Assembly: GCA_037367405.1 (NCBI GenBank)
Contig: JAZKJV010004148.1
Location: 744,501-808,500, forward strand
From: Ottelia alismoides
Lineage: Eukaryota; Streptophyta; Magnoliopsida; Alismatales; Hydrocharitaceae
Length of the DNA stretch: 64,000 nucleotides
Direction: 5' to 3'
Shown here: piece by piece, positions 49,130 to 59,271 of the stretch
Numbering within the stretch: the stretch's first letter is position 1
Layout: every line of letters starts with the position of its first letter
Notes under the pieces: model-generated
What the model was told of the DNA's origin: nothing
What the model saw: only the letters and a program-made list of their open reading frames with translations
The model's database searches: none
Translations under genes and position numbers: made by a program

Positions 49130-51778
49130 TGAAGGATATGGTTAAATCCTCAAGCACATCACAGAAGCATGAGCGTCGTGTCGAATACGACGAGGAGCGG
49201 CTAGTTGCACTAGTTGCTCGATGCAGCGGAATTTTAAAAATTTTTCATATGACGAAACCACATGATCCAAGAACACTTCTCGGATTGTTTCGTCTAAACC
49301 ACAAACAAATAATAGGATTACCTCTTGAAGCGTGGTTGCGATCGAGTCTCTAAACGAAGAGACCTCCTATCTCAAGTCCGATCCGACGGAGGAGACGCTT
49401 GCGAGCGCGGGGATGAACCGTGTGCTTCTCGCAATCCATGTTGATGATCCAAGCGGCGGATCTCATGATCTCGACACACGAGATCCGACGTCTTCTTCAC
49501 GAGCGAGGTGCACCGAAGGAGACGGAGATCCACGAGCAGACAATCGGTCAGCATAACGACGACGCTGCGGCGATGGAGAACCTCTCTAGGGCATCCATGG
49601 TGGATGGTCATGAGAGGGAGAGAGATGTCGTGTAGAGAGAAAGAGAGAGAGAGAGAGATATGCTTCTCAAGCATTGTGTGTAAAGAGAGAGCATGGGTAT
49701 GCCTCTCTATTTATAGGGTTTTGGGATCCATGGATCTCAATCCATGGGACATATAAAATCAATGGATGAGATTGATTTATGTCAATCCAATGGTCAAGAT
49801 TGTTGTTGGTAAAACCAACAAATTTAGGTTAAAATATATTTGACAAAATCAAATATAAATTAGTCCTAAATCAAACCAATAAATAAGGAGAGAATGTGCA
49901 TGGAGATTTCATCTCCATGCACCTTCCATGTGGACGGCCACACATTCCTATTAGGAATGATGTGCTGCCCACTCTTTCCATGGGAAGAGCAATCTCATGA
50001 TAATTCATGAAATTGCATATCTCCATGGAAATCTCTCTTTGTTTATTTGCAACAAATTTGTTGGGTTTTATTCTTCAAAAATAATTCACAATTATATTTG
50101 AGAATATTGCAATCTTGCCATGGAAAAATTGTGAATCATATTCACAACCCAAAACAACATATAATTTACATTGTCAATTAATTAGACAATGTGTATCCAA
50201 TACACATTAATAATTAATCAACAAATATAAATTATTATTAGCTCTCTCTAATACATTATAAATCACATTTATAATATATTATGAATAATTGGATATTACT
50301 ATCCACATTATTCTTATCCACAATAATCAAATCACATTTAATTATATTGGATCTCCATTCTCACGTGCCCAAATAATATGAATCACATTGATATTATTTA
50401 CATCTTTGATAATCAAATCACATTAACTATCTAAGATAATTCTCCTTATAATATGAATCAAATTCATATTAATAATGATAATTAAATCACATTCAATTAT
50501 CCATTTTCTCAATGCTCGGATACATATTATCAACAATGAAATTATCCTGAATCCATTCAAGGATAATGCGCTTTCACCGCGAATACTTGGAAATAAGGAC
50601 AAGGCGATTGTATTGTTCCACGTATAGAGACTTGGATATTGAGATCACATCGCAAATCCAGATCTCGGGCCTCCCATAGATGCTTGATTAAATCAAGACC
50701 GCAAATCTAATCTTCTCGTTGGATCTGAATCACATTCAGATCAATGTCCAATATTTGGACTAAGATTAGGTTACTTCTCTACTGAGAGGAGTCACTAAAA
50801 TCCAGACCCGTTTCATCACTCCCTAGGAATGGAAGCGTCATGGTTATACTATCGTTTATGATCATATCACCCTGAGGTATTCCCAATACCTGTACGTCTT
50901 GCATACTGGAAGACTCAGAATAAATCCGAAGTATAAGATCAACTTTACACTGTCTACTTCAGGGTTTTATCAGTAAGTTTCTCATTCGATCATTGGGAGT
51001 GGGTATCGGTCATAAACTTTCCAAAAGCATATATCATACCTAGGTCTTGATCATATACTTTCCAAAAGTATATATATCAAACCTACAAATTCAGTCAAGC
51101 TTCCAAAGCGAGACGACAATGTGCATGGAATTTGATTCTTCCCAATATCTCATGATTGAGCTCATGTCTTCCGGTTCAGTAACTGAACCTGTATGATCCC
51201 TTTGAGAGATCGTATTACTCATATGCCCTGATATACACACTAGCACGTCGGTGTATAGACCTTGATTAGGTCATCAACCTATTGGTCTGCCAAATGTACA
51301 TGCTCAGGCATATAGTAACACATCTGTCTCCGGTCAGAGGATGTGTTCCTATATCATGACAGCATACGATATAGGACTTTGGTTATCTCGATCTCGTTAA
51401 GTCAACTCTTTGACCTAACTCATCTGACACCTCCGAATCTCTATTCCTATGCAGAGGACCTGCATCAAGAGGTCGGTCAGATATCAGCTGAGATAGGATT
51501 GCCATCTCCTACTCAGACTGGAGATCATTTCTTAACAATCATTTGACGGTGCTTGAAGAGTCCTCAATCTAACTCATTAGATATTCATCTAAGCACCAAC
51601 CTCTATGATTCAATAATTGAATCAACAGTTGTATGATCATTAAGATGGCCATGGTACATAACCCTTATTGTACTAAGGGACCTATTATGCAAACTATGTA
51701 CTCTTTATTTCAGATTAAGGAGTGAATTGCAATAACATTTATTACATAATGGCTCGCCGTGGGCTCGCATGTCCAACA
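49130..51778 (-). mobile_element. Solo copia LTR J inserted in gypsy E gag
   Basis: This 2649-bp LTR of the A/B/C family has intact ends (TG at 49130, CA at 51778 in plus coordinates) and a perfect target duplication TATTA (49125-49129 and 51779-51783). No internal sequence or second LTR is present. It therefore arose by recombination between the two LTRs of a full insertion. Removing it restores the gag reading GKAYY-WLKNLG seen in related copies. It retains a TATA box (49709-49715) and GA tract (49633-49659). Confidence 0.95.
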
Positions 51779-51783
51779 TATTA

Positions 51784-53037
51784 CTGGCTGAAGAACTTAG
51801 GAGTGACTATAACCACTTATGACAGGTTCAAGAATCTATTCTTGAAGAAATTCTACCCTTTGAGTCGGACCAACCAAATGAGGACCTACATCACCAGTTT
51901 CTCTCAACTGCCTATTGAACCACTCAGTGATGCTTGAGACAGATTTAATGATCCGCTACCGAAGTCTCCCTGCCATAACCTGGATAACAACATCTTAGTT
52001 CAGTCACTCTACTCTAGCCTCAACTACGAGACTCAAGGGTTAGTCAGCACTGCCTGCGGAGGCAATTACACATCGCGAGGAGCTGAGAGCGTCTGGAAAG
52101 TACTGGAGCAGATGGCGGAGACAAGCTGCTCACAGATCACCAGTAGAGCATACACTGATTCCCTGAATACCTTTCAAGCCAAAGGAGGAAAGCAAATTAT
52201 CGCAGAAATAGCAGAGGATTTGATTCCGAATATGAACATCATCACTGATAAATTTACAGTTGTGGATCAAATTCATAAGAGGATGAACGACATCGACAAC
52301 AGGATTTCCCAATTTCCGAAGCAAATGGAGGAGTTCACTAAGAAGGTATCCAAGATGGGGATGCCAACTGCACCTACGGTGCCGATCTATCGTGTACATC
52401 ATGTCCAAGAGCAGCCAGATCAGGACAACACCAACCATGGGTTCAGGACCAATCCTATGCCCAATCTTCCCAGTAGTCACCTCCACCAGCCGAGACTATT
52501 GAAGAAGCCCCACCTCTGACATTATTAGTGAACGACATTTGGTACACTCAGGACACTACCCGATAAGGTAATATGGGGGACCGTCAGCCTTACCAACGTC
52601 CGCCCACTTTCTATAATGACGCATTTCCATTAGCTCTGCAGCACACTCAAAATACTACATCATTCCAACATCCGAAGCAGCAGCAACAACCATACATCCG
52701 CCAGAACCAACCTCAGCATTACCGTCAACAATATCAATCTCCAAAACAATCAGCTCAACCATCCAACCCTCCAGAAGAACCGGTTGATATCTAGGTTCAA
52801 ATACTCGAGGAAATTCACAACTTTCTAAATGAGATACAAGATCTACGGGTTGATGTCAATCGCCTGTCCCATTGGAAGGATGAACAGACAGCCCCGACTA
52901 CAACCATTCCCATCCAAGTTCAAGCTAACTGTAATAGCTTCAACAAATCTCAATCTTCCCAACACAATGGCTATGTATACTATTCAAAACTTTCCACTTT
53001 TGAACATAAGATCCTTTCTTTTGACAATATCAATGCT
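51784..53037 (+). pseudogene. Gypsy E gag, C-terminal part
   Basis: It resumes with YWLKNLGVTITTYDRFKNLF and FYPLSRTNQMRTYITSF. A TGA at 51935-51937 stands where F has Trp (DAWQRF). Then come LVSTACGGNYTSRG, QMAETS, a coiled-coil-like stretch (DKFTVVDQIHKRMNDIDNRI) and a Q/P-rich tail in another frame. From 52573 the frame is continuous with the protease ORF except for one TAG at 52792, probably a former CAG. No CCHC knuckle is visible. Confidence 0.82.
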
Positions 53038-54060
53038 ATGTCACTTAGGAGCGGAAGGACCGTGGTCGTACCTGACCAGGCTCGGGAATTGGATCATGAA
53101 GATTCAGAAGATCAACCGGAGGATGCTTCCGAGAATGAAGAAGAAGGATGCTTAATGATCCTAGCACGCGAGAAGGGAAAATCATCTATGGAGTCTACAG
53201 AGGACCTTGAACCTCTAGTTGCTGCAAAAATACCTTTGTCACCTTTTCAAAAACCTGATTTTGATTATTATAAGAAAACTAATTATTGTAATAAGAACTC
53301 CATTTCTAATAAAGATGCTCTTATTTATGATTCTGGCTCTCTATCTCTTGTCTCAAATGCTTCCATTCCTTTCCCCCATGCTCTTAAGAAAGGAAAACAA
53401 AAGAAAAACATTCAAGATAACCTAGAAATGGAACGGTTATGCCAACAAAATACGGTCAAAGTACTCGTACTTGAAGGTGAAATGCACTCCCACCAGGACT
53501 CGTACGAAGAAACCAAATCAATTTGTGGAGACTCATATCTTGACAGTTGCAACTACCAAATGTGTCAAAAATTAGCATTTCAGAAGTACTTAAAGGTGAA
53601 ATGCACTCCCACCAGGACTCGTACAAAGAAACCAAGTCAATTTGTGGAGACTCATATCTTGACAGTTGCTACTACCAAATGTGTCAAAAATCAACATTTA
53701 CCAAGAAAGAAAAGGGATCTGGGTGCTCATTATGTGGAGAGTCGCATTGGCAGCATTGCGTTCGCACGCACACTTCTCGACAATGGTTCTTCCATCAATC
53801 TTCTACCCTTATCCTTATATTACAGATTGGAGTTAGGTCCTCTCAAAAAATCATTATCTCTATTCCAATTTGCTGATAAATCCACTAAAAGACCTAAGGG
53901 AGAAGTGAAAAATGTAAAAATCGTGTTTGAGGGTACAAAATATAAAGTGGACTTCACTGTCCTTGATATGGAGACCCTGAACCATTGGATGGAATCCCAA
54001 ATCATTCTTGGAAGACCATTCTTAAGAACCGCTAAAGCTGTATTCGATTACGGTACCTGA
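53038..54060 (+). CDS. Gypsy E gag-pro linker and aspartic protease (open frame)
   Basis: This is an uninterrupted 340-codon frame, although ATG at 53038 is probably internal to a gag-pro polyprotein. Residues 1-60 are acidic and 60-130 low-complexity. The protease domain follows, with LLDNGSSINLLP (Asp at residue 248), FADKSTKRPKGEV, VDFTVLDMET and the LGRPFLRTA end. A 119-bp tandem duplication (units from about 53476 and 53595) is read in two different frames yet leaves the ORF open. The frame ends FDYGT-TGA, directly abutting ATGATG. It processes the polyprotein in intact relatives; activity here is unproven. Confidence 0.75.
   Translation: MSLRSGRTVVVPDQARELDHEDSEDQPEDASENEEEGCLMILAREKGKSSMESTEDLEPLVAAKIPLSPFQKPDFDYYKKTNYCNKNSISNKDALIYDSGSLSLVSNASIPFPHALKKGKQKKNIQDNLEMERLCQQNTVKVLVLEGEMHSHQDSYEETKSICGDSYLDSCNYQMCQKLAFQKYLKVKCTPTRTRTKKPSQFVETHILTVATTKCVKNQHLPRKKRDLGAHYVESRIGSIAFARTLLDNGSSINLLPLSLYYRLELGPLKKSLSLFQFADKSTKRPKGEVKNVKIVFEGTKYKVDFTVLDMETLNHWMESQIILGRPFLRTAKAVFDYGT
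53476..53712 (+). repeat. 119-bp tandem duplication inside gypsy E protease ORF
   Basis: GGTGAAATGCACTCCCACCA recurs at 53476 and 53595 with near-identical following sequence (a few substitutions). Because 119 is not a multiple of three, unit 1 is read EMHSHQDSYEE and unit 2 VKCTPTRTRTK. F has only the second reading, so unit 1 is the added copy. Confidence 0.85.
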
Positions 54061-54780
54061 ATGATGAAATTCCGCTCTCCAGATGGAGAAGTGGACTTGG
54101 AGATGAAACAAACAAAGTGGAAAAGACCAGACTTCGAATCCACCACTGAATATGCTGAAACATCAGAATGCAATCTCATCACCACTACTGGGTCATGGGA
54201 CCAACTGCTAGACATTCAGATTGAAAGCACCTCATCAAAAGAATAAACAATGCACAATGCAGTTTGCGAGATGTTGCCAAACCTATCTAGACACCCAGAT
54301 GCCTATAATATTGATGACATAGAAATCCTTTCGAATTTGTCAGTCCCATCTTATTTAGGACAATCAAGAAATATCGATGATGAGTCGGACATGACTTTGG
54401 CCGAATTACCGCACTACTTTAGCAATTTGACTTGCCTTTCTTCGAAATTAGTAGCTAGCACATCACATAGTGATTCACCGCCAACCGAAATTGAGCCAGA
54501 TGAAAAAGTCATTCAGCCAAATTTAATTGATGATTCAGATTTGCCAGAGCTGAAACCATTGCCTCCCACACTGAAGTATGCATTTCTTAATGGACCCAAA
54601 GAGAAATTCCTTGTGATCATTAGCTCATCATTAACCATGGACCAGGAATCTAGATTACTCGAAGTCCTTGAGTGAAATCGAAAAGCCATCGGTTGGACTG
54701 TGTCGGATCTCGTAGGAATCAACCCCGCTCTCTGCTTGCACCAAATTCATGTTGAGGATAACGCAACCTTCCCGTGAATT
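54061..54780 (+). pseudogene. Gypsy E protease-RT linker
   Basis: ATGATG follows the protease TGA. The acidic linker (54061-54246, 54250-54675) ends with ELKPLPPTLKYAFLNGPKEK and LEVLE, then TGA where F has Arg (CGA to TGA). RT begins just after. It serves as a spacer in related polyproteins. Confidence 0.7.
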
Positions 54781-55480
54781 TCAGAGAAGTTTAAATCCCA
54801 ATCTTCGGAAAGCAGTTAAGAAATAGATAGAGAAATGGTACAAAGCAGCATTTATATACCCCATTTCTGACTCCAAGTGGGTGGCCCCCTTCATGTCATC
54901 CCGAAGAAGTCGGGAATCCAAATGGTCACCAACGAGGAAGGGGTAGAGATCGCGACCCGAGTACCCACGTCGTGGCACGTTTGTGTCGATTACAAGCGTT
55001 TGAATGCTGCGACCAGGAAAGATTACTTTCCATTGCCATTTATTGATCAAATTTTGGAGAGACTTGCAGGGAAAGCATTCTTCTATTTTCTTGATGGGTA
55101 CTCTGACTACAATTAAGTAGCTATCTTTCCCAAAAATCACGAAAAGACCACATTTACATTTCCCTTCGGTACCTACGCATTCAAGGGCATGCCATTCGGG
55201 CTTTGTAATGCCCAGGCACATTTCAGCGGTGCATGATTGCCATATTTATCGAAATGGTTGGTGATTTCCTGGAAGTCTTCATGGATGACTTCTCGGTTCA
55301 TGGTGAATCATTTGATACATGTTTAACGTACTAGGACCGAGTCCTCCAGAGATGCAGGTAGGTTAATTTGGTACTGTCCTGGGAGAAAAGTCACTTTATG
55401 GTAACAGAGGGTATCGTGTTGGGGCACATCATCTCCAAAAAGGGAATGGAGGTCGACCCTGCCAAGGTGGATGAGATCAT
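54781..55480 (+). pseudogene. Gypsy E reverse transcriptase, N-terminal half
   Basis: Readable in three frames: ISDSKWVAP-like start, the VDYKRLNAATRKDYFPLPFI and ILERLAGKAFFYFLDGYSDYN fingers/palm segments, FGTYAFKGMPFGLCNAQ, and after a small deletion near 55225 the catalytic FMDDFSVHGESFDTC and SWEKSHFMVTEGIVLGHIIS. A TAA at 55114 replaces a Gln (YNQ in relatives). The thumb is missing: sequence jumps from DPAKVDEI to RNase H at about 55481. Confidence 0.85.
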
Positions 55481-56058
55481 GACTGATGCATTGGATTTTG
55501 CTGTCAGAGCAGTACTTGGACAAAAAAAGAGGGAATTCCTTATGTGATTCACTACGCGAGCAAATTATTGGATCCTGCACAGAGAAATTATACAGTAACT
55601 GAAAAGGAAATGCTCGCGGTTGTTTGGGCCCTTGAAAAATTCAGATCATACATATGGGCTCCAAGGTGACAATTTTCACTAATCATACAATAATAAGATA
55701 TCTTATGGATAAGAAGGATGCCAAAGCATACCTTTTGAGATGGATATTATTAATCCAGGAATTTAATTTGGAGATCAAGGATAAACCTGGAATAAAGAAT
55801 GTTGTTGCTGATCACCTTTCCCGAATTGAGCAAAACGATTATCCTGACACTGGACCAATTAAGGAGACTTTTCCAAACGAATCAGTTTGTGTTATTGATT
55901 CAACCCCATGGTATTCCAACATCGTGAACTATCTTGTCTCCAAGAAGGTTCCCTTTGGTTGGACCAAGAGATTGATTGATCAATGGAAGTCAGATTTAAG
56001 AAAATACTATTGGGACGATCCTTTCCTTTTCTATGAAGGACCGAATTGCGTCTGGTGA
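55481..56058 (+). pseudogene. Gypsy E RNase H
   Basis: It starts MTDALDFAVRAVLGQ immediately after the RT deletion. After a frameshift (from 55654) it reads GSKVTIFTNHTIIRYLMDKK, WILLIQEFNLEIKDKPGIKN and the connection ADHLSRIEQ. TNHT stands where F has TDHT, so a catalytic Asp has become Asn (G-to-A). The C-terminal part (SVCVIDSTPWYSNIVNYLVS) leads into integrase. Confidence 0.83.
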
Positions 56059-56816
56059 AGATGTATTCCTCAGGAGGAATACTAGAGTGTCCTCACACAT
56101 TGTCATTCTCTAAAGGCTGGAGGACACCATTTGGGAAAGAGAACCACACATAGGTACTCAAATGTGGATTTTATTGGCAGACCTTATTTTGAGATGTTAA
56201 TGATTTTGTACGGTCATGCCGGATTTATCAAAGAATGGGAGGGGATGTTGGATATAGAGATGAAATGCCCATGCAACCAATGATTATCTATGATGTTTTC
56301 GATGCATGGGGTATTGATTTTATGGGTCCTTTTCCTAATAACAATGGATTTGAGTACATCTTGTTAGCGGTTGATTATTTATCAAGATGGGCAGAGGCTA
56401 TTCCTACCCGAACTGCAGATAACAAAATCGTCTGTAAGTTTATCAAGGATAATATCATTGCAAGATTCGGGATACCAAAAGTCTTGATTTCAGATGGAGG
56501 TAGCCACTTTGTGAATAAGGAAATGAGATCTTTGGCTAAGGAGTATAAATTTGAGAATAGAATAGCCAACCCATATCATCCACAATCTAATGGCATGGCA
56601 GAGGATTCTAATAGAGAGGTGAAGGGTATTCTTCAGAAGTTGGTTCGTCCAGATAGGAAGAACTGGTCGAAACTATTTGACCAGGTTCTGTCCGCCACAC
56701 TAATAATCCAAAGGTCGAGTCTAGTTTCATTTTCACCTTCAGCTCATGGTCTTGGTATGGAACCCAATCTCTTTCACCTCATGGCATTTCTTTTTGATGC
56801 TCAGGGACGAGCATGA
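56059..56816 (+). pseudogene. Gypsy E integrase, truncated
   Basis: The zinc-finger region is degenerate (GGHHLGKRT survives near 56120). The open frame 56235-56816 has an intact D-D-35-E core: GIDFMGPFP (Asp28), LISDGGSHF (Asp87) and HPQSNGMAEDSNREVK (Glu123). After PDRKNWSKLFDQVL at about 56690 the sequence switches to unrelated 3' UTR, so the end of the core and the C-terminal domain are deleted. The tail CTCAGGGACGAGCATGA resembles the usual gypsy 3' UTR. Confidence 0.85.
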
Positions 56817-56823
56817 TTTAAGT

Positions 56824-56832
56824 ACAAGGGGA
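56824..56832 (+). other. Polypurine tract of gypsy E
   Basis: ACAAGGGGA lies immediately before the 3' LTR start TGATGAATC at 56833. Confidence 0.75.
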
Positions 56833-57851
56833 TGATGAATCTCAGATTCATCACTCTATATCTCATTAATTAAGCCCAAATCCCTCAAAATCATCAGCAT
56901 TTCTGCATTTTTTCCGTATAATTATCATTCATGCATGTTTTCATAAGAATTGCATTTTATCTCGTATTTTTGCATAAATAAGAAGCCAAAAATCGCAAAC
57001 TAAAATTGACCTGTAAATAGACTAACTTTCCTGATTTTAACTAATTTATGCTAACTCCGAATGACCCAAAACCACCTCCACTGTGTACATATCACTAACA
57101 AGAATAAATACAAAAAAAATCACTAACCCAAATAAGTGAACCAAAAACTCAAAACCTAGTTTCAGGATTTCCGGACTAAAACCCTCATATCTTCATCAAC
57201 CAGTGTATGTTTTAATCCTACTCACTTTTGAACTAATGCACATTCAATTACCTTCAAAACAAGACCAAGTTCAACTGAATCAGAGCTCATGTATGAAAGT
57301 TGGGTTTTGGGCCTCTTTTGTACATTTTGTATTTTAGCTGATTTTGACCTATTATTTTATGTATATAATTAACCCAGTTTAGTTTATTTCTTTTTCATTT
57401 GTCTTCTTTGATGAAAGTTTTATTAAAACGCGCAAAAATCCAAATTCAAATTGAGCTTGAAATCAAAGAAACAAATTGGGTCTGAGTCTTTACTAACTAC
57501 ATGTACAAATTTGGTTTTTTTCATGTTTTATTTTATTTCTTTTTTTTCTTAATTAAAAAATAAAAAATGATGGTGTAATTATTTATTTTCGATTTTATCA
57601 TATCTTTTTCAGATTTTTATCTGGTTTAAAAATGACAAAAAAATTATAAAACACAAAATCAAGGTATTCTATGTACATGGGATACCTGAAAAATATCACT
57701 TTATGCAATTGATCGATTTTGGTTTTGATGTCTTCATGAAAGTAGTAGATCTCATCGAGACGAGCAATTCTCGTGAAGAAATGTTTTTTATTCGAGCTAT
57801 TTGCTATTTATTTTGGATTTTACAAAGTTTTTATTTATCAATTTTTATGGT

Positions 57852-57890
57852 GCTGACACGTGGCAGCTCCTGGAGGCACCACATGTCAGC
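57852..57890 (+). promoter_or_regulatory. Inverted G-box/E-box pair in the gypsy E LTR
   Basis: GCTGACACGTGG and CCACATGTCAGC form inverted arms 15 bases apart. The 5' LTR keeps the pair at 47497-47508 and 47524-47535 with the perfect CACGTG in the other arm. Further CACGTG cores follow at about 57954 and 57979. Confidence 0.6.
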
Positions 57891-58306
57891 CTTTTTTTGA
57901 ATTTTCATTAATTCATTTTTATTAAAAAATAAAACAACCCCTCACGTACAGGGCACGTGCCTTCAACGCACATGCCCAGCACGTGCCGCGCCTCTTCCCC
58001 CAAATCGCCGCCACACGTCAACCATCTAGGCCATCCGATTATCGAGTGATTGGACGGCCCAGGGACCGTCTTCCTCCTTTTATTCCTCCGCCGCTCGTGA
58101 TCCCCGAAATCCCCGCCAGCGACCTCGTCTCGCCATCGCCACCTTCGAATCCCAGCGATTTTGCTGCAATCTTGCGCCGTCGGCCGCATCTCAGATCTCC
58201 CGATCAATCCCCCCAAATCTCGCTCTGCCGCCTCTTGATCTGATCTCTTCAAATCTCCAATCATCGCCGACCTACTACCTTCCATCACCGGCCATCTCCA
58301 TCATCC

Positions 58307-58313
58307 TATAAAA
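58307..58313 (+). promoter_or_regulatory. TATA box of the gypsy E LTR
   Basis: CCTATAAAACC is the only good TATA element in the GC-rich block. Transcription would start near 58335-58345. Confidence 0.65.
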
Positions 58314-58344
58314 CCTACACCGCTCCGACCAAAGCCCCCATCCG

Positions 58345-59271
58345 TTGTTATCCCCTTCCGGTAGTGACAGCCAAGGTCGGCGTGATTTGAGGGCCCCATG
58401 CCCCTCGTCGCAGCAACGCCTAGGCAGTTGCTCTGCTCCGACCGTAGACCGTCGTCGAGCCCCTCATGGTACCCCTCCTCCTCTGCTTCGCTTCGCATCT
58501 CCCGAACATCGTCCCTCCCCCGATCGACATCTCACAATTATCACAATCGATCTCCATCAATTCATCTTCTCCGTCAACAATCCAACACTCACCTTCAACT
58601 ACGTCGCACCCTTCATCAACGTCAATGCCTATCGCCTCCAACAACTATCTGCGTCATCGTCAGAGCCCCTATCCTCCAGACACTTCAAGCTACGACGCCA
58701 CACCTGCTCCTTCTGGCCTTTCTCTGTTTTTGCCACACGTCTCCGGTGGAGTCGGCCCTCCGCAACATCGCCTCCGTCTTCGCTCCTACGGCCCTCCTCC
58801 ACCTTGGCCAACGATATCCAGCTACTCCGCCTCTCCTCCGACGACCCTCGGTCGTGTGTCTGTCAACGCTCACCGTCCGATCACAAAGGCTCAAGATCCA
58901 ACCATCCAGACACGCCAAGACCTCCATCGTCGGATCGACTGTCATCAACGGTGCAGATTGAGTCACCAGCCTCAGATCCAGTCCTGAGCATCGGAACAAG
59001 GCCGAGGCATGATATATCGACACGTGGAGGCTCGCGCCAACCCTCCTGCACAAGCTTGCCACCGCACGTGATCTGCACGTGCGCCACAAAAGAATTGCAT
59101 AAGCACCCCTGGAGAATCCCCAATTCACGCAGAAGATCCCCACCAACTAGAGGGCACGTGCCACACACATACCCCTCTGGCGAAATTGCAACAGCCCCCC
59201 CCCCCCCAAAGCTCCTGGTAATTGCACCTAGGTCCCTCTACTGCATTTTATATTTACATTATTTTTTGTAA
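58345..59271 (+). other. 308-codon reading frame in gypsy E LTR, just past the TATA box
   Basis: This is the longest uninterrupted frame outside the protease ORF. The product is rich in Ser, Pro, Arg and His with no recognisable domain, signal peptide or membrane segment. Two other plus-strand frames of 173-187 codons overlap it, showing that the region is simply poor in stop codons. Position relative to the TATA box means it would open the LTR transcript. LTRs L and F have analogous frames. Coding status is unproven. Confidence 0.3.

Noticed and set aside
59193..59210. Run of 14-15 C as a functional element
   Set aside because: A homopolymer within GC-rich LTR sequence; length may also be a sequencing artefact.
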